The notes: a model not told the origin generated them from the sequence alone. A stretch of 64,000 bases of DNA from Methylobacter luteus IMV-B-3098 (GCF_000427625.1 NZ_ATYJ01000014.1:1-64000), one strand, 5' to 3'. Positions 23,622 to 33,764 are shown, numbered from the stretch's first letter. Numbers and translations: made by a program.

Positions 23622-26600
23622 CGGTAAGCTCCGTCACAGGCACGGCTACATTAGCGGTTTGCATGATTATTGATTGGGCAATTGTTAACGGCGCACGTTT
23701 GACCCTGAACCAAGCCGCGTAGAGCGCAGGCAGAAAAAAAACCGTCAGCACAGTAGCGATGATGAGTCCACCCATAATGACGATAGCCTGTGGCCCAAAA
23801 AAATCGTTGCGTGATAACGGAATCATGGCCAGAATAGCCGCCATCGCAGTCAGCAAAATGGGCCGAAAGCGTCGTACCGTCGATTCGACGATGGCGCTCC
23901 AAGTATCCAATCCGGCTTTTTGATTTTGCTCGATCTGATCCACCAGAATCACGGAATTGCGCATGATCATGCCGGATAGGGCAATAATGCCCAGTAGAGC
24001 CACGAAGCCGAAAGGCGCCCTGAACAGCAGCAGGGCGAACGCTGCGCCGATTACCCCTAAAGGTGCGGTGACAAACACTAGAAAGGTACGGGATAGATTT
24101 TGCAATTGCATCATGAGCAGGATCAGCATAATGACCAGAACCAGCGGAATCCAAATTAGAATAGACTTCTGGGCGATCCAGGCATCTTCTTTGGAACCGC
24201 CAGTTTCGATGAAATAGCCGACAGGTAATTGATCCTGGATAGGTTTGAGTTCTGGGCTGATCTCAGCCGCCACGTCGGGGGCCATTGCGCCGTCGACCAC
24301 GTCGGCACGCACTGAAATTGCCGGGAAACGGTTGCGGCGCCAGCGCACGCCGTCTTCGAATACGGTTTCGAACTTGACGAACTGAGATAGCTGCTCCGAC
24401 TGGCCACTGTCGGTTCGCACTGTTACGTCGGGTAACCGGTCTGCAGTAGTACGTAAGTTGTCTTGCGCCCGCCAGACGATATCGATGAGCTTGTCGTCTT
24501 CCCGAAACTGCCCTATAGGAATTCCCGTGTAGTGAGCGTGCAAGATTTTCGACAAGCTTGAAGTAGAGATGCCAAGTGCACGAGCCTTGTCTTGATCAAG
24601 TGCCAAGCGTAGCGACGGAATCCGATCATGCCAGTCGTCGTTCACATCCAAGGTATTAGGATTGGCACGCATGATCTCGGATACTCGGTCGGCAATATTG
24701 CGAACGATCATGGGATCTTCGCCAAACACTCGAAACACCAACGGATAATCCATGGGCGGGCCGACATTAAGGCGCATGACACGCCCGCGCACTTCCGGAA
24801 AATCCGTTGCGAAAGCCTGTCGAATGCGCTGCATAACCCGCTCGCGGGCAGCATTGTCCCGTGTCATCACCACAAATTCTGAGAGATTGGTATTGGCTAG
24901 CTGTTGTACGATGAGTAAGAAGAATCGGGGACTACCACCGCCGATATAGGCGGTGTAATTCACCACGTCTTCATCTTTGCTCAAAATCGATTCCATATGC
25001 TTGGCGGCAGCTTCGCTTTGCGCAAAAGAACTGCCTTCAGGCAGCCACAGGTCGACAATGACTTCCGGTCGATTCGACAGCGGGAAAAATTGTTCTGGAA
25101 CTTGAGTCAGCGTTACTAAGCCAATAGAGAAAAGAACGCCCGTTGCGACGATGACTCTTTTACGATGCTCCATGCACCACGTTACCCAATGCCGCAAACG
25201 CTTGTAAAAAGGTGTATCGAACAAATCGTGCTCGTGTGCGCTATTGGGCTGAACCTTGAGCAACAGAAAACCCAGATAGGGCGTAAAAACGACCGCACCG
25301 ACCCACGAAAGCAATAACGAAATGCCCATTACCTGAAATATTGAAACCGTGTATTCACCAGCTTGCGATTCGGCCAAACCTACCGGCAGGAAGCCAACGA
25401 TGGTGATCAAGGTGCCGGTCAACATGGGGAAGGCTGTGGCGCTATAAGCATAAGTTGCCGCATTGATTCTGTCCCAGCCTTCTTCCAGCTTGCGTGCCAT
25501 CATTTCGATAGCAATCATGGCGTCGTCCACTAATAAGCCGAGCGCCAGAATCAAAGCGCCTAATGAAATGCGGTGGATTTCCATGCCAAACAGCAGCATG
25601 CTCAGCAGCGTTCCTGCCAATACCAATGGCACCGTGAGCGCGACCACGGAGCCGGTGCGAAAGCCGAGGCTCGCAAAGCTGACGAGCAGCACTGCCGCCA
25701 ATGCTTCGAAGAAGGTGCTCAAGAATTCGCCATTGGCTGTTTTGACTACGCGCGGTTGATTTGCGACTCGATCGACATCTACTCCCACCGGGAGCTCGCC
25801 CTCGATTCGGATCATGGCGGCTTCCAGCGCTTTGCCCAGCTCCAAGACATCACCTCGTTTGTTCATGGTGATGCCGAGGCCGATGGCTTCCTTGCCGTTG
25901 AAGCGCATTTTGAGTTCCGGCGGGTCAATGTATCCGCGCTTAACTTCTGCAAAATCGCCGACGCGCAAGGTACGCCCATTAATATACAACGGCAGGTTGC
26001 TAACGTTCTCCACAGAATCGAATTGGCCGGTGATATGGATAGGTAAGGTTCTATCGGCTGAGTACACAGCGCCCGACGATGTCATGCTGTTTTGCGCTTG
26101 CAATACTTCAGCGATCAGATTGGCATCCAGTCCCAGTTCAGCCAATTTTTTGTCGGAGAATTCGATATAAATTTTCTCGTCCTGGACGCCAAGTTGATCA
26201 ATTTTTTCGACATTCTTGACGCGCAGGAGTTGTTGGCGTACTGAGTCGGCCATTTTTTTCAGCTCAGCGTAACTAAAGCCTTTTCCCGAAAAGGCATAGA
26301 TCAGGCTATAAGTATCGCCGAATTCGTCATTGAAAAATGGCCCGATGCTGCCGGGCGGCAGCGTCATTCTGATGTCGTCGACCTTTTTGCGCACCTGATA
26401 CCAAAGAGAAGGGATTTCCTTCGGCGGCGTGTCTTCTCGTGGAGTCACGAAAATAACCGACTCGCCCGGTTTCGAGTAGCTGCGCAAAATGTCCAGGTTT
26501 GGCAATTCCTGAATTTTCTTTTCCAGGCGATCGGTTAGTTGCTGTTCGACTTCCAGCGCTGTAGCGCCAGGGTATAGGGTTTTGACGACCATTACCCGAA

Positions 26601-26733
26601 ATGTAAACTCCGGATCTTCCCGTTGACCGAGGCGGAAATAGGCGAAAATCCCGCCCAACAGCAACAGCACCATGATGAAACCGGTGAAAGCGCGATGTTC
26701 CAGCGTCCATGCGCTTAAGTTGAAATCGTTCAT
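23614..26733 (-). CDS. RND-family efflux permease (HAE1 type)
   Basis: This 1039-aa inner-membrane transporter has the first helix RAFTGFIMVLLLLGGIFAYFRLGQREDPEF, a large periplasmic porter loop, and proton-relay helix ALILALGLLVDDAMIAIEMM with its two adjacent Asp. A second periplasmic domain (PEVIVDLWLPEGSSFAQSEA…) and the final helices MIMRNSVILVDQIEQNQ…RPILLTAMAAILAMIPL follow. HAE1-type pumps expel hydrophobic or amphiphilic compounds using the proton gradient. The start overlaps the fusion-protein gene by 4 bp, so the operon order is MFP, RND, OMF. No defect is seen. Confidence 0.96.
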   Translation of the reverse strand: MNDFNLSAWTLEHRAFTGFIMVLLLLGGIFAYFRLGQREDPEFTFRVMVVKTLYPGATALEVEQQLTDRLEKKIQELPNLDILRSYSKPGESVIFVTPREDTPPKEIPSLWYQVRKKVDDIRMTLPPGSIGPFFNDEFGDTYSLIYAFSGKGFSYAELKKMADSVRQQLLRVKNVEKIDQLGVQDEKIYIEFSDKKLAELGLDANLIAEVLQAQNSMTSSGAVYSADRTLPIHITGQFDSVENVSNLPLYINGRTLRVGDFAEVKRGYIDPPELKMRFNGKEAIGLGITMNKRGDVLELGKALEAAMIRIEGELPVGVDVDRVANQPRVVKTANGEFLSTFFEALAAVLLVSFASLGFRTGSVVALTVPLVLAGTLLSMLLFGMEIHRISLGALILALGLLVDDAMIAIEMMARKLEEGWDRINAATYAYSATAFPMLTGTLITIVGFLPVGLAESQAGEYTVSIFQVMGISLLLSWVGAVVFTPYLGFLLLKVQPNSAHEHDLFDTPFYKRLRHWVTWCMEHRKRVIVATGVLFSIGLVTLTQVPEQFFPLSNRPEVIVDLWLPEGSSFAQSEAAAKHMESILSKDEDVVNYTAYIGGGSPRFFLLIVQQLANTNLSEFVVMTRDNAARERVMQRIRQAFATDFPEVRGRVMRLNVGPPMDYPLVFRVFGEDPMIVRNIADRVSEIMRANPNTLDVNDDWHDRIPSLRLALDQDKARALGISTSSLSKILHAHYTGIPIGQFREDDKLIDIVWRAQDNLRTTADRLPDVTVRTDSGQSEQLSQFVKFETVFEDGVRWRRNRFPAISVRADVVDGAMAPDVAAEISPELKPIQDQLPVGYFIETGGSKEDAWIAQKSILIWIPLVLVIMLILLMMQLQNLSRTFLVFVTAPLGVIGAAFALLLFRAPFGFVALLGIIALSGMIMRNSVILVDQIEQNQKAGLDTWSAIVESTVRRFRPILLTAMAAILAMIPLSRNDFFGPQAIVIMGGLIIATVLTVFFLPALYAAWFRVKRAPLTIAQSIIMQTANVAVPVTELTDE

Positions 26734-27917
26734 TGAAGATACTCCTGGCCTGCATCAGTGTAGCGGTCCATGTCCGGTTTAAACTTTTCCGGCAAACGCA
26801 CTGTTTGACCTTCGATCAAACGATTCACGCCGGCACTCACGACCAGTTGCCCAGCAGTCAGTCCAGTGATGACGATCTGTTCGCCGGGTAATGCGGCGCC
26901 AATACGTATCGGTGCTGATTTAACGGTGGAGGTGAGTTCGTCAACCAGCCAGACACAAGTTTGCCCGGGCTGATCCTGGGGCGTAAAGACGGCCGAGAGC
27001 GGAACCGTGAGGTTGGCAGATGCACTTGAAGGTATCCAAACCGTCGCCGTCATGCCGAGCCGCGTGTTATCCTGGCGTTCCAGAAGAGTCACTTTGGCAC
27101 GATAGGTTCGGCTGATTGGGTCGGCTGCTGCTGCGAGCTCTCGAATATGGCCTTTAATTCGCTTGTCGCCGTCGGCCCACAGTGTCACAGTGACTTCCTG
27201 ATAGAGATTGATTCCGGAAACGCGATGTTCGGGGATGTCGATATGAATTTCCTTCTCATTGGATTGGGCTAGCCTGATAACGGGCTGACCAGAGGCGACT
27301 ACTTGCCCCGCCTCAGCCTCCAGCACCGTCACCACGCCGTCGCGGTCGGCCAGCAAATCAGTGTAAGCCAATTGGTTGCTTGTCTGCCCGAGTTGGGCTT
27401 CGAGAGCCACAACCTTTTGCTGTGCGGTAATGTAGAGCGTTTGGTGACGATCTAATTCAGGCTGGCTAATGACATTTTGATCAAACAATTCCCGGTATCT
27501 GTTTAAGTCGTCTTTAATGTAGTCGCGGTCGACTTTAGCGGCTATAAGTTGAGCTTTGATGTTTTGTAGAGCCAACCGGTAATCGCTGGGATCAAGCCTT
27601 GCTAACATCTGGCCTTTGTTTACTCGATCGCCAATGTCGACCGAGCGCTCTATCAGTTTTCCAGCCACGCGGAATGCTAAAGTCGTTTCAAAACGCGCTT
27701 GCACCTCGCCAGGAAACGGTCTGTCGTTCTGCGTTTCTTGACGTATTACTCGGACAACATTGACGGGGCGAAGATATCGTTGGTTTTGATCTTGATGCGT
27801 ACATCCAGCTAATGTCCAAAGCAACGATGAAATCAATGCGATGATAAAAGTAAGTCTAGCGGGAAACGGTAATTGTCCGCTGTCTACTAAATAACAGCGG
27901 GAATTGTGGAAATTCAT
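26730..27917 (-). CDS. RND efflux periplasmic adaptor (membrane fusion) lipoprotein
   Basis: This 395-aa protein has a lipobox LWTLAGC (Cys 39) and the barrel-sandwich hybrid halves AFRVAGKLIERSVDIGDRVNKGQMLARLDPSDY and LLADRDGVVTVLEAEAGQVVASGQPVIRLA. They flank an alpha-hairpin (DDLNRYRELFDQNVISQPELDRHQTLYITAQQKVV) and are followed by the beta-barrel (LGMTATVWIPSS). It links the RND permease and the OMF. It is the first gene of the operon, with GGAG just before the ATG. The LuxR-type gene at 28142 lies upstream on the same strand and may regulate it. Confidence 0.95.
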   Translation of the reverse strand: MNFHNSRCYLVDSGQLPFPARLTFIIALISSLLWTLAGCTHQDQNQRYLRPVNVVRVIRQETQNDRPFPGEVQARFETTLAFRVAGKLIERSVDIGDRVNKGQMLARLDPSDYRLALQNIKAQLIAAKVDRDYIKDDLNRYRELFDQNVISQPELDRHQTLYITAQQKVVALEAQLGQTSNQLAYTDLLADRDGVVTVLEAEAGQVVASGQPVIRLAQSNEKEIHIDIPEHRVSGINLYQEVTVTLWADGDKRIKGHIRELAAAADPISRTYRAKVTLLERQDNTRLGMTATVWIPSSASANLTVPLSAVFTPQDQPGQTCVWLVDELTSTVKSAPIRIGAALPGEQIVITGLTAGQLVVSAGVNRLIEGQTVRLPEKFKPDMDRYTDAGQEYLQ

Positions 27918-28141
27918 CTACACTCCAATTTAATTAGCTACACGTTTGATCATTGGGCACTCTCTGCGGGCATCCATGACAGATTGAGCCGGCAGTAATG
28001 CCCTAGGTGTAAAACAAATTAAACTAAGCGGTTTAACAGCGCGTCACCCGTTCGGGTGAAAAAGGAAAAATTATTGCGGTAAATTTGGGAATGCCGTTTT
28101 CCCAACGAGAACAAATTTGCGGGAGTATAAACAAGAAAGGA

Positions 28142-29308
28142 TCAATCTTTTGTTAAGGCAGCCTCGCCTGGAGATGCAAGCATGCCGAAACCTGTCATCA
28201 GCAATTGGATGAGTTCAGACTGGCGATGTGTTCCCGTTTTTGCCAGCACCTGCTTTAGCTGAGTTTTTACCGTATTGTTGCTGATGCCTCGCGTTTTTGC
28301 ATAATCGCTTGGTGTTTGTCCACGCAGCAAAGCGGTAGCAAGTTTGGCCTCGACAGGAGAAAGGCCGTAGCATTGCGACAACAAATTGCCATCTAAATCG
28401 AATGGTATCTCCGGGTCGCAGATAAATAACGCAACAGATGGCTCCGATCCGGCAAAAGGTAACGGCCGGCTTTGCAGCGGCACGGCTATTGCCGATAACG
28501 GACGCGGACGGTTTGAGGCGTATCGATGCAAACTCATCGCATTGCCTTGCCCCAGCTCTGAGGCATTGCCGATCAATCTGCGCAAGGCGCGAGTTTGGTT
28601 GGCGTTACCCGTCAGGCAGCGACCTGCGGCATTGAGACAAAAACCGTCGGAAGAACGGCTTAGAGTTTCCGCCATGTGATTAACAAATACGGCTTGGCCG
28701 CATTTATCGAACAAGACCAGCCCGACTGGCAAGCGGTTCAAGAGGTCGGTATTCGTAGCAAGCACCCTTTGAAATTCGGAAAATTTTTTATGAATCATGC
28801 AAGAGCGCCGCAAATGCGGCACTAAACGGGCCAATAATATGGTCTCATCCGTAGAAAACGGTTGCCGCTTGGCTCTAAAAATAGACAGACGTACTGCTAG
28901 CGTATCCTGTTTTAGAAGATGACCGATCATGGCATGAAAATAATCCTGCGGTTTAAGCCAATCGTTATACCATTCGGTCTTGATAAGTTCCCGCACAGGA
29001 AACAAGCGATCAGTTGTGATAAGTTTGCCTTCTGGTAAATCCCGCGAGTTTTCAAGCCAGACGTTGACTTTGGAATAATAGCGGTCGTACGACAAGACAG
29101 TTTCAGGATCGGTACGGACGGATTGAATAAAGGAAATTTCATCGCTACGGCAAGTGGCACTGCGGCTGGCAAAATCAACCAGATAAAGTACCGTGCCCTT
29201 GCTTCGGAAAGCATCTGACAGCTGCTCCAAAAAAACTGGCCATAGCTCCGGCATAACAGCAGCGTCATAAATTTTTCCAATTAAATCGTCATATTTGTTT
29301 TCGTCCAT
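28142..29308 (-). CDS. LuxR-type transcriptional regulator
   Basis: This 388-aa protein has a C-terminal LuxR HTH (CYGLSPVEAKLATALLRGQTPSDYAKTRGISNNTVKTQLKQVLAKTGTHRQSELIQLLM, about residues 312-372). It is preceded by a long N-terminal region with a PAS-like segment (NRLPVGLVLFDKCGQAVFVNHMAETLSRS). No response-regulator receiver domain is present, so it probably senses a ligand directly. It lies 225 bp upstream of, and parallel to, the RND operon, which is a likely target by context. The window shows no autoinducer synthase. Confidence 0.88.
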   Translation of the reverse strand: MDENKYDDLIGKIYDAAVMPELWPVFLEQLSDAFRSKGTVLYLVDFASRSATCRSDEISFIQSVRTDPETVLSYDRYYSKVNVWLENSRDLPEGKLITTDRLFPVRELIKTEWYNDWLKPQDYFHAMIGHLLKQDTLAVRLSIFRAKRQPFSTDETILLARLVPHLRRSCMIHKKFSEFQRVLATNTDLLNRLPVGLVLFDKCGQAVFVNHMAETLSRSSDGFCLNAAGRCLTGNANQTRALRRLIGNASELGQGNAMSLHRYASNRPRPLSAIAVPLQSRPLPFAGSEPSVALFICDPEIPFDLDGNLLSQCYGLSPVEAKLATALLRGQTPSDYAKTRGISNNTVKTQLKQVLAKTGTHRQSELIQLLMTGFGMLASPGEAALTKD

Positions 29309-29777
29309 AACTATATTTAGTGTGCTTTATTTAGTACTACAGTTGCAGATTATCTTTCTCCACCCCGCCGGCAGTGGCAGGCGCAGGCCACTGCTTGATG
29401 GCGCATTTGCCACAATGGCTAGCCGATGACATGTATGATCATCCGCAGTTCGATGGCTTGGACGCATGTCACTTTTCAAAGTCGCTGTCAGCAGCAGTCA
29501 ATCTGAACCCGTGTAATCTCTTGATAAACGCAAATTAAAATGTCGCGATAGAACGCGCACGAGGGCATACCAAAACGGTTCACTGGCGGCAATGTGCCAT
29601 TTTGAGACATTCAACGATTTCAGTCTATGGCAGCTGCAACACCATAACCTGTCGTTCAACGATCCAGTTCACCGATCGGGGCCCCATCAGCAACCTGCAT
29701 GTAACGGAAAGCCTACATGCGCCCCAGCCAGGGACAGCGCCTGATTCGGCAGCAGAAATCGCGGCTACCGACGAACA
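29309..29777. other. Gene-free region containing an IS21-like end
   Basis: The only recognisable element is TGTCACTTTTCAAAG/TCGCTGTCAGC at 29467-29492, the inverse of the terminal unit at 4886, 10481 and 12027. No transposase gene follows to the right, so the element is gone. The frame at 29602-29817 lacks a Shine-Dalgarno and any family pattern. Confidence 0.5.
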
Positions 29778-30542
29778 TCACATTATTGTTTGGCCGCCAT
29801 CGATGACCAGAGCGTGACCAACGACGAAGGCGGCCGCATCTGAACACAGCCATAGGACGGCGTTGGCGATCTCTTCGGGCTGGCCCATTCGCCCGATCGG
29901 CTCCTCCGAGATCACCCGTGCCCGCCCCTCGGCGGTACCGCCGGTGAAGCGAGCCATCATCGGCGTGTCGATATAGCCGGGGCAGACGGCATTGATGCGG
30001 ACATTCGCCGCCGCGTAGTCGAGGGCCGCCGCCCGCGTGATACCGATCACGCCGTGCTTCGCGGCGGTGTACGCCGGGTTGCCCTTGATGCCGATTACCC
30101 CCGCACCCGAGGAGGTGTTGACGATCGCACCGCCTCCGTGCTTGAGCATCAGCGGGATCTCGTATTTCATACACAGGAAGACGCTGCGGAGGTCGATGGC
30201 CATGATCCGGTCCCACTCATTTTCGTCTAACTCCGCGAGCGGGACCAGTTGCTTCTGTTCCACGCCTGCATTGTTGAAGGCAGCATCCAGCCGCCCGAAC
30301 GTCCCGACAGTCTGATTCAGCGCCTCCTTCACGTCATCGACCCGCGTGACATCACAGTTGACAGCGAGTGCCCGTCCACCGATGTCTTCGATCATGCGGG
30401 CTGTTTCCTGGTTGCCCTGTTCCGAAACGTCGGCCACCGTCACACTGGCACCCTCACGGGCGAACGCCAGCGCTGCCGCGCGTCCGATGCCATTCGCGGC
30501 TCCGGTTACGAACGCCACTTTGTTTTCAAAAGACAAATTCAT
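29778..30542 (-). CDS. Short-chain dehydrogenase/reductase (SDR)
   Basis: This 254-aa protein has the classical SDR layout: TGAANGIGRAAALAFAREG (NAD(P) motif TGxxxGIG), NNAGVEQ, the catalytic Ser in VNTSSGAGV, YTAAKHGVIG (YxxxK), and CPGYIDTPMM. The Asp after the second strand (TVADVSEQ) suggests NAD preference. The coding sequence is visibly richer in G+C than the flanks and lies 33 bp downstream of the alcohol dehydrogenase stop, so the two probably form an acquired operon. The substrate is unknown. Confidence 0.94.
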   Translation of the reverse strand: MNLSFENKVAFVTGAANGIGRAAALAFAREGASVTVADVSEQGNQETARMIEDIGGRALAVNCDVTRVDDVKEALNQTVGTFGRLDAAFNNAGVEQKQLVPLAELDENEWDRIMAIDLRSVFLCMKYEIPLMLKHGGGAIVNTSSGAGVIGIKGNPAYTAAKHGVIGITRAAALDYAAANVRINAVCPGYIDTPMMARFTGGTAEGRARVISEEPIGRMGQPEEIANAVLWLCSDAAAFVVGHALVIDGGQTIM

Positions 30543-30575
30543 AATCGAACTCCTGTGTTAATGTGGGCATTTCCT

Positions 30576-31634
30576 TCACTCCGACTTAAGAGAAGCCATA
30601 TCAATGCAGAAGCGATATTTCACATCGGACTTGAGCAGTCTTTCGTAAGCTTCATTGACCTTCTGGATGGGGATGACTTCAACGTCGGCGGTGAGGTTAT
30701 GTTCGCCGCAAAAATCGAGCATCTCCTGGGTTTCGGCGATACCGCCGATGTTGGAGCCGGACAGGCTGCGGCGCCCCATGATCAGGCTGAAGGCCGAGAC
30801 GTGCAAGGGCTTTGAGGGAGCGCCGACTAAGGTGATGTTGCCGTCGCGTCGGAGCAGGTTGATGTAGGCGTTGATGTCGTGATCGGCGGAGATGGTGTCG
30901 AGGATGAAGTCAAAGCTGCCGGTGTGCTTCTGCATCTCGTCGGGGTTGCGGGAGACGACGACTGCGTCCGCACCGAGGCGGAGCGCATCTTCCTTCTTGC
31001 CGGGTGACGTGGTGAACACCACGACCTGGGCGCCGAGCGCATGAGCAAACTTCACGCCCATGTGGCCCAATCCGCCGAGACCGACCACGCCAACTTTCTG
31101 GCCCTGGGTAACGCCCCAGTGGCGCATGGGGGAGTAAGTCGTGATCCCTGCGCAGAGCAACGGCGCAACTCCGGCGAGATCGAGGTTGGCAGGGACGCGT
31201 AGAACGAAGCGTTCGTCGACGACAATGCTAGCGGAGTAACCGCCGTAGGTCACGCCTCCGAGGTGCTTGTCCATACCATTGAAGGTGAGCGTCAGGTTCG
31301 GGCAGAACTGCTCGAAGCCAGCCTGGCACTGCGGACAGGTCCTGTCCGAATCGACCAGACAGCCGACCGCCGCGAGATCGCCGGGCTGGTACTTGGTAAC
31401 GGCCGAGCCGACCTGGGTGACACGGCCGACGATCTCATGGCCGGGCACAATTGGGTAGACCGTGGGCATGACGCTGCTCCACTCGTTACGTACCTGGTGC
31501 ACGTCGGAGTGGCAGATGCCGCAGAAGAGAATCTCGATCTGCACATCGCTTTCCGTCGGATCGCGACGGGGGATCGTGGCGGAGGCCAGAGGCGATGCCG
31601 CACTGGCCGCTGAATAAGCCTTCACGTTGTACAT
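30576..31634 (-). CDS. Zinc-dependent alcohol dehydrogenase (YahK/CAD type)
   Basis: This 352-aa MDR protein has catalytic zinc ligands in FCGICHSDVHQ (Cys) and PGHEIVGRV (His-Glu), the four structural-zinc cysteines CLVDSDRTCPQCQAGFEQFC, and the Rossmann motif GVVGLGGLGHMGVKFA. NADP preference is typical for the YahK/cinnamyl-alcohol branch, which reduces broad-range aldehydes. It is upstream of the SDR gene in a G+C-rich block. The ATG is 11 bp after the stop of a decayed cupin gene, indicating an original three-gene operon. Confidence 0.94.
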   Translation of the reverse strand: MYNVKAYSAASAASPLASATIPRRDPTESDVQIEILFCGICHSDVHQVRNEWSSVMPTVYPIVPGHEIVGRVTQVGSAVTKYQPGDLAAVGCLVDSDRTCPQCQAGFEQFCPNLTLTFNGMDKHLGGVTYGGYSASIVVDERFVLRVPANLDLAGVAPLLCAGITTYSPMRHWGVTQGQKVGVVGLGGLGHMGVKFAHALGAQVVVFTTSPGKKEDALRLGADAVVVSRNPDEMQKHTGSFDFILDTISADHDINAYINLLRRDGNITLVGAPSKPLHVSAFSLIMGRRSLSGSNIGGIAETQEMLDFCGEHNLTADVEVIPIQKVNEAYERLLKSDVKYRFCIDMASLKSE

Positions 31635-31645
31635 GGTTTATGCTC

Positions 31646-32055
31646 CTATTCGTTTGCTCTTGGGGCCTGATATTGTTCGTTGCTGACCTCTTCCATCCAG
31701 TCGACGGTCTTGCCATCAAGCTGTTCGACAATCGCGATGTGCGTCATGGCCGTGGTTGGCGTGGCGCCATGCCAATGCTTCTTACCCGGCTGGCACCAGA
31801 CCACGTCACCCGGCCGAATTTCTCAGATAGGACCTCCCCAGCTCTGGGCTAAGCCGCAGCCGGCGGTCACGATCAGGGTTTGGCCCAACGGATGGGTATG
31901 TCATGCTGTTCGAGCGTCGGACTCGAACGTGACACTGACGCTGAGGGCGCGTGCCGGAGCGGTTGCTTAGAACAGCGGGTCGATGCGTACTTACCGGTGA
32001 AATACTCGGCCGGTCCTTGGGTGGAAGATTGAGAACCACTTCGGTTGATGTTCAT
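31646..32055 (-). pseudogene. Decayed cupin-domain protein
   Basis: Pieces in several frames match one small cupin: start MNINRSGSQSSTQGPAEYFTG (32055), then fragments of the RIDPLF region in another frame, [50 protein letters not shown] in a third. An in-frame stop lies just before EIRPGD, and the gene ends at the TAG 31646-31648. It carries at least two frameshifts and one stop, so it is inactive. Such cupins commonly sit beside YahK-like ADH and SDR genes in one operon, in line with this context. Confidence 0.85.
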
Positions 32056-32177
32056 TTGCAGCGTCCTCTGTTTAATCGGAACAAGGGTCTATTTTTCCGA
32101 CTTCTCACAAGGCAGCAAGTTCAGCACCGCGTTATTAGTTGATTGCCCAAGCAACTCAGCAACTGGCCGCTATACGG

Positions 32178-33764
32178 CTAATTGTTGCCATTCAGAAAAT
32201 TCGAATGAAAGGTCACGGTAGGAATACCGGTTGCCCGGTACCCCCCGCACAGATCCCAGCGTGCGCTGCTAACGCACTGGGCTCTCCTCCCTCGAGTACG
32301 AACGTCAAAGCGGTAACAAGGGTGAGGATGTAATAATCGAACTCTCGGGAAGAAACGCGCGGTTATCCGAACAAATCGATTCCAGTTCATAAACCCTTTT
32401 TGGCTGCGCTTTCTAATACGATGCAACCATAGGCGGCGAACTTCATTGAAGAACAGCCAGATACTGGAATCATTGCCTGAAACGGAAAAATAGTTCAAAT
32501 GTCCTTGCAGAACTTTTTGAATCCACTCGCCGGTTTTTGACAGCGGATCATGCCAGCGTTTTCGCAGCTCACTTTTGATCGCGTGCAACGTTGCTCGCAT
32601 GCGCTTCTTTATCGTTTGACGCCCGATCACAAAGGCTCCGTTTTTCCGGGACTGCGTACAGAAATGCGTAAAGCCCAGAAAGTCGAAAGTCTCCGGCTTT
32701 CTTTCTCCCAGCCGATTCCTGTTGCTTATCGCATATCTTCCAAAACGGATCAGCTGTGTTTTGTCGGGGTGTAAAGTCAAACCAAACGCTTGTAAACGTT
32801 CTTGCATATCTTGCAAAAAGCGTTTTGCCTCTTGCTCGAATTCAAAACCGAGCACAGTATCATCCGCATAACGGATAATAATCATGTCGCCTTGGGCTTT
32901 TTGTCGTCGCCATTGATGACTCCATAGATCGAACACATAGTGCAGGTAAATATTCGCCAGGATCGGCGAAACCACAGCCCCTTGCGGGGCACCCTGAACA
33001 CTAGCCTCCCTATGAGAGCCTTTCATGACGCCAATTTTTAACCATTTGGCGATGAGACGCAGTAAACGTTTATCCCCGATTCGGTGTTGAAGAAATCGCA
33101 TCAGCCAGTCATGGTTCATGGCATCAAAGAACTTCTGGATATCCGCGTCCAACACCCAGTTCACCTTCTTTCTATAAATCCCGGCACTGAGGGCATCCAA
33201 CGCATCATGTTGGCTACGTCCCGGCCGAAATCCATACGAAAATCCCATGAAACTCTCTTCATAGATGGCTTCTAGCACATAGACCACCGCCTGTTGGACA
33301 ATTTTGTCTTCCAGGCACAAGATACTCAATGGTCGCTCTGTGCCGTCCGCTTTCGGGATCATCGTCCGTCTAGCGGGTTGGGCACGATAGCTGCCTTGGT
33401 GTATCTGGTTATGTAATGCCGTTAGCTTCTCATGAAGATTGTCGCCATAGGCACGCCACGTCACGCCATCGAGTCCGGGAGCTGAATTTCGCTTGAGCGA
33501 AAAATAACTCTGCTCCAGAAGCTCAAGGGTGATGTGATGCAGTAACGCGGTGAACTGTACATCCTTCTTTTGTCGCGCCGCTTGGCGCACACCAGCCAAT
33601 CCATTCGACGCAGCTCCCCGGCTCTGAGTCCGGACTGCGGTTGCCTGACCGATGTTCCTCTTGGGCAAAGTCCTTCCCTCCACAACCTCCGCCGAGGGCA
33701 AGCCCTCTTTGTTCGATTGCTTCTTCGGTACTACGGCTTTGTCCGACTTCTCATCTGCGTGCAT
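32178..33764 (-). CDS. ltrA: Group II intron reverse transcriptase/maturase
   Basis: This 528-aa frame has an RT domain with palm motif MIIIRYADDTVLGF (YADD at 299-302), the fingers block RRTMIPKADGTERPLSILCLEDKIVQQAVV, and FRPGRSQHDALDAL. A maturase X domain follows, with no HNH endonuclease. It splices and mobilises its own intron. A 2-bp insertion near 32285-32292 (AGGAGAGCCC instead of AGGAGCCC) destroys the usual C-terminal end RGRSPVR-stop: the frame passes the expected TAG at 32269-32271 and runs on through domains V and VI to 32178, past the intron end. The RT core is unaffected. Confidence 0.92.
   Translation of the reverse strand: MHADEKSDKAVVPKKQSNKEGLPSAEVVEGRTLPKRNIGQATAVRTQSRGAASNGLAGVRQAARQKKDVQFTALLHHITLELLEQSYFSLKRNSAPGLDGVTWRAYGDNLHEKLTALHNQIHQGSYRAQPARRTMIPKADGTERPLSILCLEDKIVQQAVVYVLEAIYEESFMGFSYGFRPGRSQHDALDALSAGIYRKKVNWVLDADIQKFFDAMNHDWLMRFLQHRIGDKRLLRLIAKWLKIGVMKGSHREASVQGAPQGAVVSPILANIYLHYVFDLWSHQWRRQKAQGDMIIIRYADDTVLGFEFEQEAKRFLQDMQERLQAFGLTLHPDKTQLIRFGRYAISNRNRLGERKPETFDFLGFTHFCTQSRKNGAFVIGRQTIKKRMRATLHAIKSELRKRWHDPLSKTGEWIQKVLQGHLNYFSVSGNDSSIWLFFNEVRRLWLHRIRKRSQKGFMNWNRFVRITARFFPRVRLLHPHPCYRFDVRTRGRRAQCVSSARWDLCGGYRATGIPTVTFHSNFLNGNN

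Noticed and set aside
29602-29817. 71-codon plus-strand frame near the SDR gene
   Set aside because: It overlaps the 3' end of the SDR gene and has no start signal.
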